64,000 bases of DNA from Parasponia andersonii (Eukaryota; Streptophyta; Magnoliopsida; Rosales; Cannabaceae). Positions 38,499 to 51,417 of the stretch are shown here, one piece after another (position 1 is the stretch's first letter; every line of letters begins with the position of its first letter). The DNA lies in NCBI GenBank assembly GCA_002914805.1, contig JXTB01000019.1:50625-114624 (forward strand), read 5' to 3'. A program made the position numbers and the translations under genes. The notes below the pieces were generated by a model that had not been told where the DNA came from, did no database searches, and saw only the letters and a program-made list of their open reading frames with translations.

Positions 38499-40205
38499 TA
38501 TCAAAGCAAGCTGTCTTTTTTTCTTTTTTTCTCTCTCTTTTCTTTCTTTTTTTATTTTTTTAACAAGTATTGAATTGTGCCTATTCCTTTGGAAACATTT
38601 AGAGAATACATTACTATTATAAACTATAGTACGTCGTCTATCTACTACCATTATTGACTTCTAAAAAATAAATTGCATCAAATTGACATGCAAACTCATG
38701 TTAATTTAAAAATACTATTAGCGTTGTTTTTTATCAGACAATAATTTCATTCAACTAAAATACGAATATTGAGAGTGATGGATGGAGTTTAATTTTTGCT
38801 GATCCAAAAATGTTACTGTGTGCTTTCAGTTTGTGATTGCTTGAATTTATAAAGCAGCGAATTTGGTTCACTGCTTAATAATTACCCTCGTATTATTACT
38901 TAATTATTTGTTAACTATTTTGAACAGGTAGCATAGATCAAAACGAGCAACGTGGGATATAATTAAAACAACGAGATATGGAATGATTTTGTGAGTTTAG
39001 AATTAGCCTGGTCTAATTAATAGAAAAATTGAAATAACATTACTATTGTATACAATAATTAATTATTAGAACTAATTTAACACCTTAAATATTATTATGT
39101 TATGAATTATAATATATTAAAGATTTGCCGATCGATCGAGACTTCACTTATATTTACGTGAAGCGATCAAATGAAACCCTTATACTGGGGTTCGGCGGGG
39201 TAGGTCCGCGGGAGCTGGGCTGGTCTCTGTGTGATCCGAGAGGACGGGGGGTAGAGAGACGGCGTCGGAGGAAAGGGGATTTTTTTTTTTTTTGAATTAC
39301 CAATATATATTCGCATACACAGCTATAGTTAAAAAAACAAAAAGAAAAAAAAAAAAAAAAAAAGAGGGAATTAGTTCACTACTTTGAAAAGGTATATTTC
39401 TTTGTAAACATACCCGGCATATATTTACACACAACTATAGTTAAAAACGCATTTTTGCAAAATATGTGTTTTAACCCTTTTTCCAACTAACTCTTGCTTG
39501 AACCAACTATCAAAAGGATTTACGTTCCCTACTTTAAATATGTATTTTTAAAAAGACGCATTTGCCAATTGACTCTTCCTTAAACCTACTATCAAAAGGA
39601 TATACGTTACCTACTTTTCTTTGTCAAATAGACCATTTTGATAGTATATTTTGTAAAATTAGATCCGTTTTGTAATTCTACTATGTTAGACGTGCTCAGA
39701 TTTATTTTGCGAAGAATTTTTAAAATAAGTTTATTTTCTTAAATACTCTATTAAAGTCTTTCACTTAATTTTCCAAATTTTAAAGTCCCATACTAGAGAA
39801 TACATTCATAGTTGTTAGGTTCTCGCTCTCGTGTCTCTGTGTCAACGAAAATATTTTTGCTCGATATAATTAATCCATTTAAATAAGATTATTTTTTTAA
39901 CTATAAATTAGTAAATAAAAAGGGTGGAAGAAAAAAATGGCAATAGAGGGACTCGAAAGATATTTCAAAATATCTATACGACAAAAAGTCGAAGTACCAA
40001 TTAGGTAACGTTTATGTGAAAATTTTACACATATATAGCAATGGCAGTAACGATAAAATATATAGTATCGTGACAACTACATTTACAGTAATAATAAGTG
40101 CATGACACAAGTAGAACAACCCAAAACAAATGGCAATTGTGCATCCATTGCTAGCTAGCTAGGGTGCAAGCCCGTAAATGCTTCATATATTTCAATAATA
40201 GAGGG
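38499..40205. other. Intergenic interval between two dirigent loci
   Basis: No gene is seen. It holds a GC-rich patch at 39179-39275 that stands out from the AT-rich surroundings. It also holds a decayed set of related units around 39290-39640. One pair repeats at about 82 bp (39485 and 39567; shared CTATCAAAAGGATNTACGTT). Another pair shares ACTATAGTTAAAAA-type sequence near 39315 and 39430. Confidence 0.5.
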
Positions 40206-40744
40206 CTAGACATTATACTCAACTACAGCATCACCAGTAACGTATGAGTCCTTGCTTGAACATAGCCTCTGGCGAATCTGAAAAGCCCACTTCCGCCGAC
40301 CATCGGCATCTCTCCGACCCAAAAAGCAGGGTTTCATCCCAAAACGCTGATATAGTGCTGCCATTATACTTTCCGTCCGTGAAAACATAGCTGACAACTA
40401 TTATCAATCTCCAATCGGATTGTGATGCCGAGGGATATAGACCCTGAGCACTTCCAACATGGTCTACGGATCCTCCGTCACGCGCGTTCACGGTGTCAAA
40501 CCCCGTTAACGAAGTATTTGTTATTTTCGCATTGGCAACTCTCACCGCCGTCGGTTTCGGCTACTAATAATGTCGTGGAAGTATAGCCTAAACCCTAGGT
40601 TTCTTCCGAGGTATGTTTCCTGAGAAATTGTTGGAATCTAACGTCGCAATGATCATGCAGAAAAAGATAAAGAGAAGAACTGTTAGTAAAATGAGTGTGA
40701 GGGAGGTTCTGGTGGTGGTTACGTTAAGAGCTAGTGTTGGCCAT
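40206..40744 (-). pseudogene. Dirigent pseudogene, separated from its upstream region by a copia insertion
   Basis: The minus strand starts ATGGCCAACACTAGC at 40744 and then meets an early stop (MANTSS*), with shifts of frame after it. Downstream the dirigent domain is clear: RVANAKITNTSLTGFDTV, GSAQGLYPSASQSD, VSYVFTDGKYNGSTIS, then in another frame the counterparts of RFARGYAQ, and the end VVEYNV* where the intact genes continue YVLHY. The conserved FYFHDIVSG segment is altered to a form with stops. A Ty1/copia element begins at 40745, directly upstream of the ATG, and the original upstream DNA resumes at 50417 after the target duplication GCCAT. The order of damage (mutations or insertion first) cannot be read. 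Confidence 0.88.
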
Positions 40745-41020
40745 TGTTAAGCAGAGTTGCTTACACGACAATGAGTCAGCACCCCATCAGAGTCAGTTAG
40801 TCAGAAAGTTTCTAGAACCACCTAGTTGATTAGTTAGTTATAACAGTCTTATTTAGGTACTGAACTCGAGCATTTAGCTCCTCTCGTTATGCATTCTGTT
40901 ATGCTTATAATAAACAGCTTATAAATACCAAAAGCTTAGTCTCAGAATAATCAAGTCTGAGAGCTACACTTTGTTAATTTTCATTACTCTGTTTTTACAA
41001 CTTTTGATTAAACTCTCACA
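40745..41020 (+). repeat. 5' LTR of the 40745-50411 copia element
   Basis: It starts TGTTAAGCAGAGTTGC and ends AAACTCTCACA, immediately followed by the primer-binding site. A TATAAATA box within (plus strand, about 40920) would serve the element's own transcript. Confidence 0.92.
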
Positions 41021-44000
41021 TGGTATCAGAGCATTGATCCGTACTATCCATGGCTTCCTCAAGCTCTTCTTCCAGTTCGTCCTCTGAAATTTCAAGCTTC
41101 TCTCTTCACTCTCTTCAGAAAACTAATCCATGCTCGCCACTCACCAATGTTCTCAACTCCGTAATCTCGGTTAAACTCAGTCGTAGCAACTACTCTATTT
41201 GGCGATCTCGAGTGGTTCCAGCTCTTCGCGGTCATGTCCACCAGAGTTTATCGAAGTTTCCAACGGCAATGGCGTTGTTTCTCAGACATTGAATCCTGAC
41301 TTTACTCGCTGGAATCGAGAGGATCAACTTCTTCTCAGCTGGCTTCTATCTTCGATATCTCCTTCCTTGTTGAGCCAAGTCGTTCAACGCAAGACGACTT
41401 CTGAGGTTTGGCATCTTCTTGAGACTCTCTTTGTATCTCGTTCTCGAGCACGTATGCTTCAATTGAAAGTAAAGTTGCAGATCACTAAGAAAGGATCTAT
41501 GTCTATTGTTTAATATTTTGCCAAAATGGAAAGTTATGTTGATTTTTGAGCTTGTTTTGCATATCCTCACTGGATTACCATCTGATTATGATGCTACTAA
41601 AGTTGGCAGGGGCTGAGGCAGAGGCCGTGGTGGATCCTATCGTGGCCGAGTTAGAGGCCATGGTGGTCCAAATAATTGACATGGTTGAAGCAATGGCTCA
41701 CGTCCAGTGTGCCAGATCTGTGGAAACCAATATCATATAGCTATGGCCTGCTGGTTTCGTGTAGATGAGTCTTATCAGCCGCATTGCAATCTAGTAGCTT
41801 CAAACAACAATGACAACAAAACTGATTCTGCAACAGTGTTCATGACAACAAAACTCATGATTGGTAATAGTAAATATCTTTCCATTACTCATAATGGATC
41901 TACTTGTTTACATCCCAGTTATCATGATCGTGCTCTTAAACTTCTAAATGTATTAAGAGTTCCTCAAATTAAAAAGAGTCTAATGCTCTTATTAGCATAT
42001 CTAATCTTACTGCTGAAAATGATATTTATGTGGAATTTCACTCTGATTTTTGTGTTGTGAAGTACAATACCATGGGGAGAGTTCTACTTCAAGGACCTAT
42101 TAAGAACGGCTTGTACTTGCTGTCTAATCAAGATTCTACAAATGCTTAGTTGAAAAAGAGTTCTTTTACTGCTTTTACATGTTCTTGTAATAAAATTTCT
42201 TATTGTTCTTCATTGCCTGACTTGTACAAAAATAATTCTGGTGTGATTAAACCAGTGAGTCAGTCACATCATGTTTCAGTTTCTCATGTCTTAGATCAAG
42301 CTCATGTATGGCATAGGAGGCTAGGCCACCCATCTAGACAAATCTTGTCTCTTGTACTCCAAGCTTGTAATCAATCTTTGTCTTTTAATGGCAACAACCT
42401 GTTCTGTTCGGCTTGTCAATATGGCAAAATTCATGCATTGCCTTTTACTAGAAGTGATACTAAAACTACACAAGTACTTGAATTAGTTCATACCGATATT
42501 TGGGTTCCTGCTCCAGTCATGTTCTCTGCAGGTTATCAATATTGCATTCACTTTCTGGATGATTACACCAGGTATACTTGGCTTTTTCCTTTAAGAACCA
42601 AATCTGAAGCCTTCTCTATTTTTATGACATTTAAAGTCATGGTTTGAAAGCAATTGGATAAGTCAACCAAAAGTTTACGGAGTGATTGAGGTGGTGAGTA
42701 AAGACCTTCCCTTTCGAGCCCAAGAGGGCATCCGGATTTGACATCTTTGCCCATATATTCATCAACAAAATAGACGGGCTGAGAGAAAACATAGATATAT
42801 AGTTTAGTTAGGACTCACTCTTCTAGCACAAGCAGCTATGCCACTCTCTTTTCTGTGGGAAGCTTTCTCTAATACATCTGTTTTGATCAATCATCTGCCC
42901 ACCGTAGTTTTAGGAAACCAATCACCTATTCAAGCTATTTGTCGCCACAAACCAGATTATAATTTTCTCAAAGTTTTTGGGTCAGCTTGTTTCCTATATC
43001 TTAGAGCATATAACTCCCACAAATTAGATTTTCAAAGTGCCAAATGTTTGTTCTTAGTCTATAATTCTGCCATAAAGGGTATAAGTGTTTGTACAAGTCT
43101 GGTAGAGTGTATATCTCAAAAAATATGACTTTTAATGAACATGACTTTCCATATGCAGAATTATTTGGCTCTAAGTCTAACACTGTTGTATCTAACTAAC
43201 ATGAATTTATTCCCTCTTTGTCTTCCATTTGCTATGATCCTTCTCAGTGTTCAGCTAGTGTGACAGCTGGTGATGTTTCATGTCCACTGTCTACCTCAGC
43301 TTCTATTCCTGACACACCTGCAACATTATTTTCCGCTTCAGCTTCCAGTTCTTCATCTGCTGATCAATTATCTTCTTCAGAACCTTCTCTTCCTTCTCAT
43401 TCAGCTTCTCAGCCTACTCGGTTCATTCATCATATGACCACCAGATCCAAGAATGGAATTTTTAAGCCAAAAGTCTACACTACTCAGAAGTACCCTCTAG
43501 CTGTTCATGCTGGTCCTACTGAACCTAATAGCAATGGATGCAGAATTCCAGGCCCTCTTGAAGAACAATACTTAGGAACTGGTACCCTTTTCTCCTACTT
43601 ATAACATTGTGGGTAACAAATGGTTGTTTAAGTAGAAATTTAATGCAGATGGTACTCTACAACGGCGTAAAGCCAGATTAGTGGCCAAAGGGTTTCATCA
43701 AACCCATAGTGTAGACTTTATCGGGACTAAGTCCCGTAATTAAACCACATGCTATTCGAATTTTTCTAACACTTGCAGTGAATCATGGATGGGATGTTAA
43801 ACAGCAAGATGTCAATAATGCCCTTTTGAATGGTCTTTTAGAAGGCAATGTCCATATGACTCTACCTGAAGGATTCATAAACCCAATCGTGTTTGTATGC
43901 TAAGAAAAGTTCTATATGGGCTTAAACAAGCTCCTCGTGCTTATTTTGATAAGTTGAGAACAACTCTCCTCAATTGGGGTTTCTCCAATTCAAAAGCCGG

Positions 44001-44686
44001 CGTGTCATTGTTTACTTACAAATCAGGCAGAACTCTACTTCTTTTTCTGGTTTATGTCGATGACATTCTAGCCATAGGCAATGATTCAACTCTTATTGCC
44101 AAATTAATAGCTGACCTTAACACTATGTTTGCTCTTAAAGAGCTTAGTTCTATACACTATTTTCTTGGCAGTGAAGCCTATCGAGACTCCACTGATCTTT
44201 ACTTATCTCAATCCAAGTATATTGGAGATCTTTCCAACAAGTCAATATGACAGGAGCAAAACCATACACTACCCCAATTGCACCAATTCAAATAATGTCC
44301 AAGCATGATGGAGATTCTCTACCTGATCCATCTAAATATCGGAGTACAATAGGGGCTCTACAATACTTACGGTCACTAGGCCTAATATATCTTATATTGT
44401 AAGCAAGTTGAGTCAATTTCTTCATTGTCTCACCACAATACGTTGGGAAGCCTATAAACGGGTGTTAAGATATCTCAAAGGCGCTATCACTCATGGCATC
44501 AGTTTTAAACCAAGTAAAAGTATGCATTTGGTTGGGTTTGCAGATGCAGATTGGGCGAGTTATCCTGATGACTGGCGATCTACTGGTACCTATTGAGTGT
44601 TTCTTGGTAATTTTCTTATATCTTAGAGTTCTAAAAAGCAACACATAGTGACCAGATCCAATATAAAGTCTAAATGCAGAGCATTA

Positions 44687-45342
44687 TGTTACGTCTCTCT
44701 CATTTGACTTTCGAAAATCTAAATATTGTTGCTTATGGTTCTAAGATCCTCTATATATCCTGCTCATCCAAAAGGATAGAAGAAGATCCTAGAACATGGT
44801 GGATGCTTCTAGAATAATCAAGAGAGGTCTTGGCTATGCTAAAAGATTCTAGATAGTGCTACTAAGTCCTAGAAGTCTCTAGACAAGGCCGGATGGTACT
44901 AAATGAGTTGAGACGGTCCTAAAAACTCCTAGAATGACTTGGAAGAGCCAAAATGATGGGTGAATCTCCTAGAAAGATCTAGGCCATACTTATTCTAGAT
45001 TTCTCTATGTAAATATCTTTGTAGATATTACTAATTTATTTTGGAATATTCTAGGCCCTTTGAAGGATCATACCATTTGGCACGATCATAACTTTTTTTT
45101 GGTTTAGACTTTGCCTATATAAAAGACTATTTGAGTTCAATTGTATACAAGTCTCATTTGTGAGAATTATAAACATTCTAAGAGTAATATAGAGTATTCA
45201 TTCACTCAAACTCCCTTATCCTTTGCCACTTTGTCTCACAGCTTATTCTAAGTACATTTCTTGAGTGTTGGTAGGCTGACTTAATGCAATAGACAGTTCT
45301 AAGTGCCGCACGATTGTCTAATTTTAGGCTAAGGTTGTGACA
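44687..45342 (+). repeat. 5' LTR of the nested gypsy element
   Basis: It runs from TGTTACGTCTCTC to GTTGTGACA, the same length as the 3' copy. By eye the two differ at more than one site in ten, mostly C/T and G/A changes. Confidence 0.88.
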
Positions 45343-48300
45343 GTGTGGTATCAGAGCTTTGGTTACTAGTTATATCTTGGTAGTTCCATTGTCTATATGA
45401 AAACTATTGCTGCAACTCCTGACCCCGTTGAAGTTGGTGCTTCTAAATATAGGCGTGATGAAGGAAAGAAAGGTGCTACGCACGGCAAGTCAAGGGATGT
45501 ATAACTAGCTTGGAGGCTAGAGTATCCCGACTAGAGTCCAACTTGGGTACGTTGGGCGAGCGAGTAGATAACCTAGATGATCGTTGTGATGATTTGGAGA
45601 CCAAAGATGCGGAAATCCACAGCGGCATCAAAGATACGCTTAGTAGGCTAGAAGCCGACTTAAGGTGCGAGATCAAGTCCCTTCATTCGGAGATTGCCAA
45701 GGTACGAGATCTCTACCAAAGAGAACTCACTAATATTTTACTTAGAGTAGATGAGATGGTGGTGATCTTGCTTTGTGCAAGTGAGCAGTGGCCACGGGGG
45801 TGACCACCACAACAACCATTAAGGCAAGAAAGGTCGAGGTGCCTAAACTAAAGATCTTCAATGGTACTCAAAATACTCGGGAACTTAAGAACTTCCTATA
45901 GGGACTCGAGCAATACTTCAAGGCTACTAGTGTGATGGATGATACCAGTAAAATTCGTAATACAGCCTTGTATCTAACCGATACCATCATGCTATGGTGA
46001 AGACGAAGACATAGGAAGATGTAACGAGGGGTGTGCATTATAGCCATCTTTGATGACTTCAAGAGAGTACTAAAAAGGTAATTCTTCCTCGAGAATGCTG
46101 AAGAGGAGGCGAGAGGCCATGTTCGCTGCCTCAAACAATCTAGTAGCGTTAGAAACTACGTGAAAGAGTTTACCATACTCTTGCTCGAAGTCCCTGACAC
46201 TTCAGATAAATATGCCCTATTCGTGTTCATTGATAGTCTTCAGAATTGGGTCAAGTTAGAGCTCAAACGTCATGGTGTCCAGGACTTGGCTGATGTTATT
46301 ATTGTAGCTGAGAGCCTTGTTGATTACTCTTCTAACAAAGACCCTTCTAAGGCCAAAGATAAGAATGGTAGTGGAGCAAAAAGTGGGGAAGAGTAAACAA
46401 AAGGAGGAAAATAGAACAAAGGTAGTTCCTCCTACAAGCACAAAGACAAGGTTAAGGAGAAGGAAGATCATGACTTTTCCAAGCAAAGAGTCAAGTATTT
46501 TCTTTGTGATAGGCCGTATTAGACATGCGAGTGTCCTAAGAAGAAAGCTCTCAATGCCTTGATCACCTTCGAGCCAAGCCAAAAAGAAGGTGATAAAGAA
46601 GATAGTGGTGCACGTGTTGGTTCCTTGCAACTCCTCAACGCCTTGCAATCGACCCCTAAGTCACAAGCTAAGGGCCTACTCTTTGTGGATGCGATAATCA
46701 ATGGTAAGGCCACTAAAGCCTTGGTTGACATAGGTGCATCCCATAACTTTGTCTCTATTGAGGAAGCTAGGCGGTTGAACTTGTCGATGTCTAATAGAGG
46801 AGGCTCCCTTAAGGCAGTAAACTCAGCCACACACCCTATACATGGGGCTGCTCATGGTGTTAAGGCTAGCCACTAAAGCCTTGGTTGATATAGGTGCATC
46901 TCACAACTTTGTCTCTATTGAGGAAGCTAGGCGGTTGAGCTCGTCGATGTTCAATGGAGGGGGCTCCCTTAAGGTAGTAAACTCAGCCACACGCCCTATC
47001 CATGGGGCTGCTCATGGTATTAAGGCTAGCCTAGGTGCATGGGCTGACCAACTTGACTTCTCAATGGTGCTAATGGACGACTTTGCGGTAGTACTTGGTT
47101 TAGAGTTCCTTGACGTAGTACAGGCATCCCTTGTTCTTTTTGCCCACTCTATGTGTATCATGGATGGTGAAAAGGCTTGTGTGGTACCAATAGAGTAGTA
47201 CATAAAAGCAGGAAATAAAGTACTCTCTGCACATCAATTTAAAAATGGCTTGAGAAGGGAGAAGGAGAGTTACTTGGCCATTCTAAAGGAGCACGATAAT
47301 GAAGAGTTAGAACGTCAAGGTGACTTACCCATGGAAGTGCACGTTATCTTGGATGAACTCTAAGATATGATGCCTGACACCCTATCCAAGAAACTTCTAC
47401 CTATGAGGGAGGTGGATCATAAAATCAAGCTTGAGCTAGGTACGAGGTCACCGGCGATGAATCCCTATCGAATGGCCCTTCTGGAGCTGGCGGAACTCCA
47501 GAAACAACTTAAGAAGTTGCTTGATGCTGGTTTTATTAGGCCTCCAAGACCTCTTTCAGTACCCCAGTATTGTTCCAGAAGAAGAAATATGGCTCACTAA
47601 GGATGTACATTGATTACTAGGTTCTTAAGAAAGTGACGGTGAAGAACAAGTACTCCATCTCACTGATCGTTGACTTGTTTGATCAACTTGGGAATGCTAG
47701 ATACTTCTCAAAATTTTATCTACGCTCGGGATACTACAAAGTGCACATAGCAGAGGGAGATAAGCTTAAGACCACATGCGTGACAACGTATAGTGCTTAC
47801 ATGTTCTTAATCATGCCATTTGGTTTTACTAATGCACCTGCTACCTTCTAGACTCTCATGAATAAGTTATTTCTTCTCTACCTCGATCGGTTTGTGGTAG
47901 TCTTTCTTGATGATATAGTTATTTATAGAAAAACTATGGAAGAACACCTAGAATATTTGAGGAAGGTGTTCGAGGTCTTAAGGGAGAACTAATTATTCAT
48001 CAAAAAAGAGAAGTGCTCCTTCGCCCAAGACGAAGTGATGTTCTTAAGGTATAAGATAAAAGATGGAAAACTTATGATAAATTAAGCCAAGGTGTAAGCC
48101 ATCAAAGAGTAGGAACCTCCTACTAAGGTACCAGAGTTGAGATTTTTCTTAGGACTTGTGAACTACTATAGGCGATTCATCAAGTCCTACTTAGTAAGAG
48201 CAGCGTCACTTACTAACCTACTCAAGAAGAACAAGTCTTGGGAGTGGATACCTGAGTTTTAAGTCTCATTTAAAGACTTGAAGGAGTGGTAAGCGAGGAG

Positions 48301-49181
48301 TCAGTTCTTAGCTTGCCTGACTACTCTAAGGCTTATGAGCTTTACACGGATGCCTCTAACTTTGCTATTGGCAGAATACTAATGTAAGAAGGGCGTATCA
48401 TCGCTTATGAAAGCCGCAAGCTCAATGATATCAAAAGACGCTATACTGTACAAAAAAAAAGAGATGATTGCTATCATCCATTGCCTACAGGTATGGCAAC
48501 ACTACTTGTTGGGCACTCACTTTATAATCATGACCGACAATGTAGCCACAAACTACTTTCAAACTTAGAAAAAATTGAGTCCCAAGCAAACTCAGTAGCA
48601 AGACTTCTTAGCAGAATTCGGCTAGCGCCTATTTAAATAAAGTTTCTAAAAGAATGAAGAAGTGGTCCGACAGAAAGTGGAGGCATGTTGAGTACTAAGA
48701 ATGGGATTTAGTCCTTGTCAAACTATTGCCCCAATAATTCAAAACCTTAAGAAATATACATAAAGGATTGGTGTGCAAATATGAAGGTCTATCTCCAGTA
48801 CTCAAGTATGTGGGTAAGGTCTCCTATAATCTTTAACTCTCTACTAAGTTAAAGATTTTCACTGTCTTCCATGTTAGCATACTGAAACCCTACCATAGAG
48901 ATGAGGAAGATCCTTTAAGGGGCGAGTCTAAAAGGGCTCCTAATACGGTGGTAACCTTTTTTGATAAAGAGATGGAGTGTATTTTGGCTGATCGTTTGTT
49001 CTGCCAATGTGATGTTCCTAATTATCGAGAATATCTAGTGAAATGGAAGAATTTACCCGGTGTCGAGGCTAGCTGAAAGTATGCGGATGCCTTATGGCAA
49101 TTCAAAAACCATATCGCGCAGTTCAAAATTGATAGAAATTAATGGTGCGATAGGGATGTCGTGAACTTGAGTGGATGAGGG

Positions 49182-49837
49182 TATTACATCCCCCTCATTT
49201 GGCTCCTCAAAATCCAAATATTGTTACTCATGGTTTTAAGATCCTCTATATATATTGCTCACCTAAAAGGATAGAAGAAGGTCTTAGAACATAGTAGATG
49301 CTTCTAAAATGATCAAGAGATATCTTGGCCACGCTAGAAGATTCTAGATAGCACTACTAAGTCCTAAAATACTCTAGACATGGCCGGATTATAGTAGATG
49401 AGTTAAGATGGTCCTAAAAGCTCTTAAAATGACTTGGAAGAGCTAAGATAGTGGGTGAACCTCCTAAAAGGATGTAGACCATGCTTGTTATAGATTTCTC
49501 TATGTTAATATCTTTGTAGATATTACTAATTTATTTAGGAATATTCTAGACCCTTTGTAAGATCATACCATTTGGCACGATCATAACTCTTGATTGGTTT
49601 AGGCTTTGCCTATATAAATGACCCTTTATGTTTATTTGTATACAAGTCTCATTTGTGAGAACTGTAAGCATTTTAAGAGTAATATAGAGTATTCATTCAC
49701 TCAAATTCTCTTATCCTTTGTCACTTTGTCTCACAGCTTACTCTAAGTACCTTTCTTGAGTGTTGGTAGGTTGACTTAGTGTGATGAATTATACTAAATA
49801 CAGCATGATTGTCTAGTTTGAGCCTAGAGTCGTAACA
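49182..49837 (+). repeat. 3' LTR of the nested gypsy element
   Basis: It runs from TATTACATCCCCC to GTCGTAACA. A purine-rich stretch (GAGTGGATGAGGG) precedes it. Confidence 0.88.
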
Positions 49838-50117
49838 ATTAGCTCCTGATGCAGCAGAGATTACCTAGCTACAGTCTTTACTCAGAATTAGGAGTAACTT
49901 TGATGTAATGTCCAGTAGTATGGAGTGACAATCAAGGAGCTACTTCACTTACAGCAAATCCAGTCTATCATGCACGAACAAAACATTTTAAGATTGATAT
50001 GCATTTCATTCATGACATGGTACCCCAAAGACAAATAGAGATCCCATATGTGCCTACACAAGATCAGATTGAAGCGCATACTCACTGTGGTGTCTTCCCC
50101 ATTTCGTTTGAGGAGGA

Positions 50118-50411
50118 TGTTAAGCAGAGTTGCTTACAAAACAATGAGTCAGCACCCCATCAGAGCCAGTACTTAGTCAGCAAGCTTCTAGAACTACCTA
50201 GTTGATTAGTTAGTTATAACAGTCTTGTTTAGTTACTGAACCCGAGTATTTAGCTCCTCTTGTTATGCATTCTGTGATACAAAATATCTTGTAATAAACA
50301 GCTTATAAATACCAGAAGCTTAGTCTCAGAATAATCAAGTTTGAGAGCTACACTTTGTTAATTCCCTCTGTTCATTACTCTGTTTCTACACCTTTTGATT
50401 AAACTCTAACA
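50118..50411 (+). repeat. 3' LTR of the 40745-50411 copia element
   Basis: It is the counterpart of 40745-41020, somewhat longer through small insertions, ending AAACTCTAACA and followed by the duplicated GCCAT. Confidence 0.92.
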
Positions 50412-50789
50412 GCCATTTTGGTGGGGAAAGAGAAAAAGCGGTGGGGTTTTATGAAGAGATGTACTCGTGTCATTTTAGATTGGTATTGATTCAATTTATA
50501 GATCAGCAAAAAATATGGATAGCGACTTAATTTCCCTGTAATGAATCTAAAATAATTGGTAATTAATAGTAATTTAACAACATTATATAATAATATTGTG
50601 AAAAATAAATATTGAAAGGACTAGTTGAAGTTGAATACAATGAATAAAATATAATATTAGGTGAAACGATTTGCGCCAAGCACGATTACTCGGTCGAAGT
50701 TATACAGGCATGTATTTAGCCCAAACTACTAATATTAGTAAAATTATTGTATAATTAAGGAGATTAAAAGGAAAGGAAACATTGATCCA
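50412..50789. other. Displaced upstream DNA of the 40206-40744 dirigent pseudogene
   Basis: The first bases, GCCAT, are the target duplication. Because the start codon's complement (CAT) is its last three bases, the sequence that follows is what once lay immediately upstream of that gene. No open frame of note is present, and no clear TATA box could be assigned. Confidence 0.6.
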
Positions 50790-51037
50790 ATCCCTTTCGA
50801 TTGGTTGATTAAAAAACTCCGTTAACGAGGTGTTCGTCGCATTCGCCTCGGCGACTCTAACGGTCGTCAGGTTTGGGCCACTGACTACGTCATGGAAGTA
50901 GAAGTGGAGGTGGCTCAGTTTCTCTTGCCTGAACAGTGCTAGTGTAGATAGGTTTCTCCAGAAATAGTTAACGGAGTCTGACATGGCAAAGAGAAAAGTA
51001 ATCCTAGTAAAATTATCATGAACGAGGTTTTGGCCAT
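50790..51037 (-). pseudogene. Dirigent pseudogene remnant (5' part)
   Basis: The minus strand from the ATG at 51035-51037 reads MAKTSFMIILLGLLFSLPCQ, a signal-peptide-like start, then runs to a stop shortly after. In a second frame it continues REKLSHLHFYFHDVVSG, PNLTTVRVAEANATNTSLTE, an excellent match to the first third of the dirigent domain. Everything after that point (from about 50820 leftwards) is unrelated AT-rich DNA, so the gene is truncated as well as frameshifted. The conserved part is well preserved, which suggests a fairly recent loss. Confidence 0.85.
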
Positions 51038-51417
51038 TGGTTGAAGAATTAGAGAATGTTGTATAATTTTAGTTTGTGATTGTTTCAATTTATGGGTTTT
51101 TTTTTTTTTTTCATCTTTTGGAGCTTTCAATTTATAGATGAGCACGAGTCACGACTCGTACGTTTACCTCCCTTTTGAGTACTTAATAAATTGGTGATAT
51201 GAAAAGTTTGCATAGTACGCGAGAAACGTTGGAAATAACCAAAGAGATATGGAAAGATCTTGTGACTTCAGAAGTTGTCTGGATGAGAGAGCAAAAGAGA
51301 GAACAAAATTATTTTAATTCACAGTAACAACAATAATAATATTGTATAAAATAATCATCATAAAAAATTGTGCACGAAGATTCATATTATATATATATAT
51401 ATATAAATAATTGTCGA

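Larger units (their letters stand above)
44687..49837 (+). mobile_element. Ty3/gypsy chromovirus nested in the copia element, broken
   Basis: Two LTRs of 656 bp (44687-45342 and 49182-49837) interrupt the host copia's RNase H region, whose sequence resumes at 49838. ATTA occurs on both sides (44683-44686 and 49838-49841) and is a plausible, short target duplication. A primer site, TGGTATCAGAGC, lies at 45346-45357. Recognisable parts are: gag (about 45400-46420, with a coiled-coil-like start SRLESNLGTLGERVDNLDD), protease (about 46680-47200; DIGASHNFVS), reverse transcriptase (about 47370-48260; FVVVFLDDIVIY), RNase H (about 48330-48560; YELYTDASNFAIG) and a C-terminal chromodomain (about 48960-49130; YREYLVKWKNLPG). 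The chromodomain places it among chromoviruses. It is a heavily decayed fossil with well over ten interruptions. Confidence 0.9.
40745..50411 (+). mobile_element. Ty1/copia LTR retrotransposon, broken, hosting a nested gypsy element
   Basis: LTRs of about 280-290 bp (40745-41020 and 50118-50411) are flanked by a perfect duplication, GCCAT (40740-40744 and 50412-50416). An exact primer-binding site, TGGTATCAGAGC, follows the 5' LTR at 41021-41032, and a purine tract (GAGGAGGA) precedes the 3' LTR. Parts in order are: gag (about 41050-41740; SNYSIWRSRVVPALRGH), integrase with GAG-pre-integrase (about 42290-43130; WHRRLGHPS, FLDDYTRYTW), reverse transcriptase (about 43600-44400; YGLKQAPRAYFDKL, FLVYVDDIL) and RNase H (about 44450-44686, resuming at 49838). 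Integrase before reverse transcriptase marks copia; the gag resembles the Ale/Retrofit-type lineage, which is less certain. It is a fossil with around ten or more interruptions besides the nested insertion. Confidence 0.93.
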
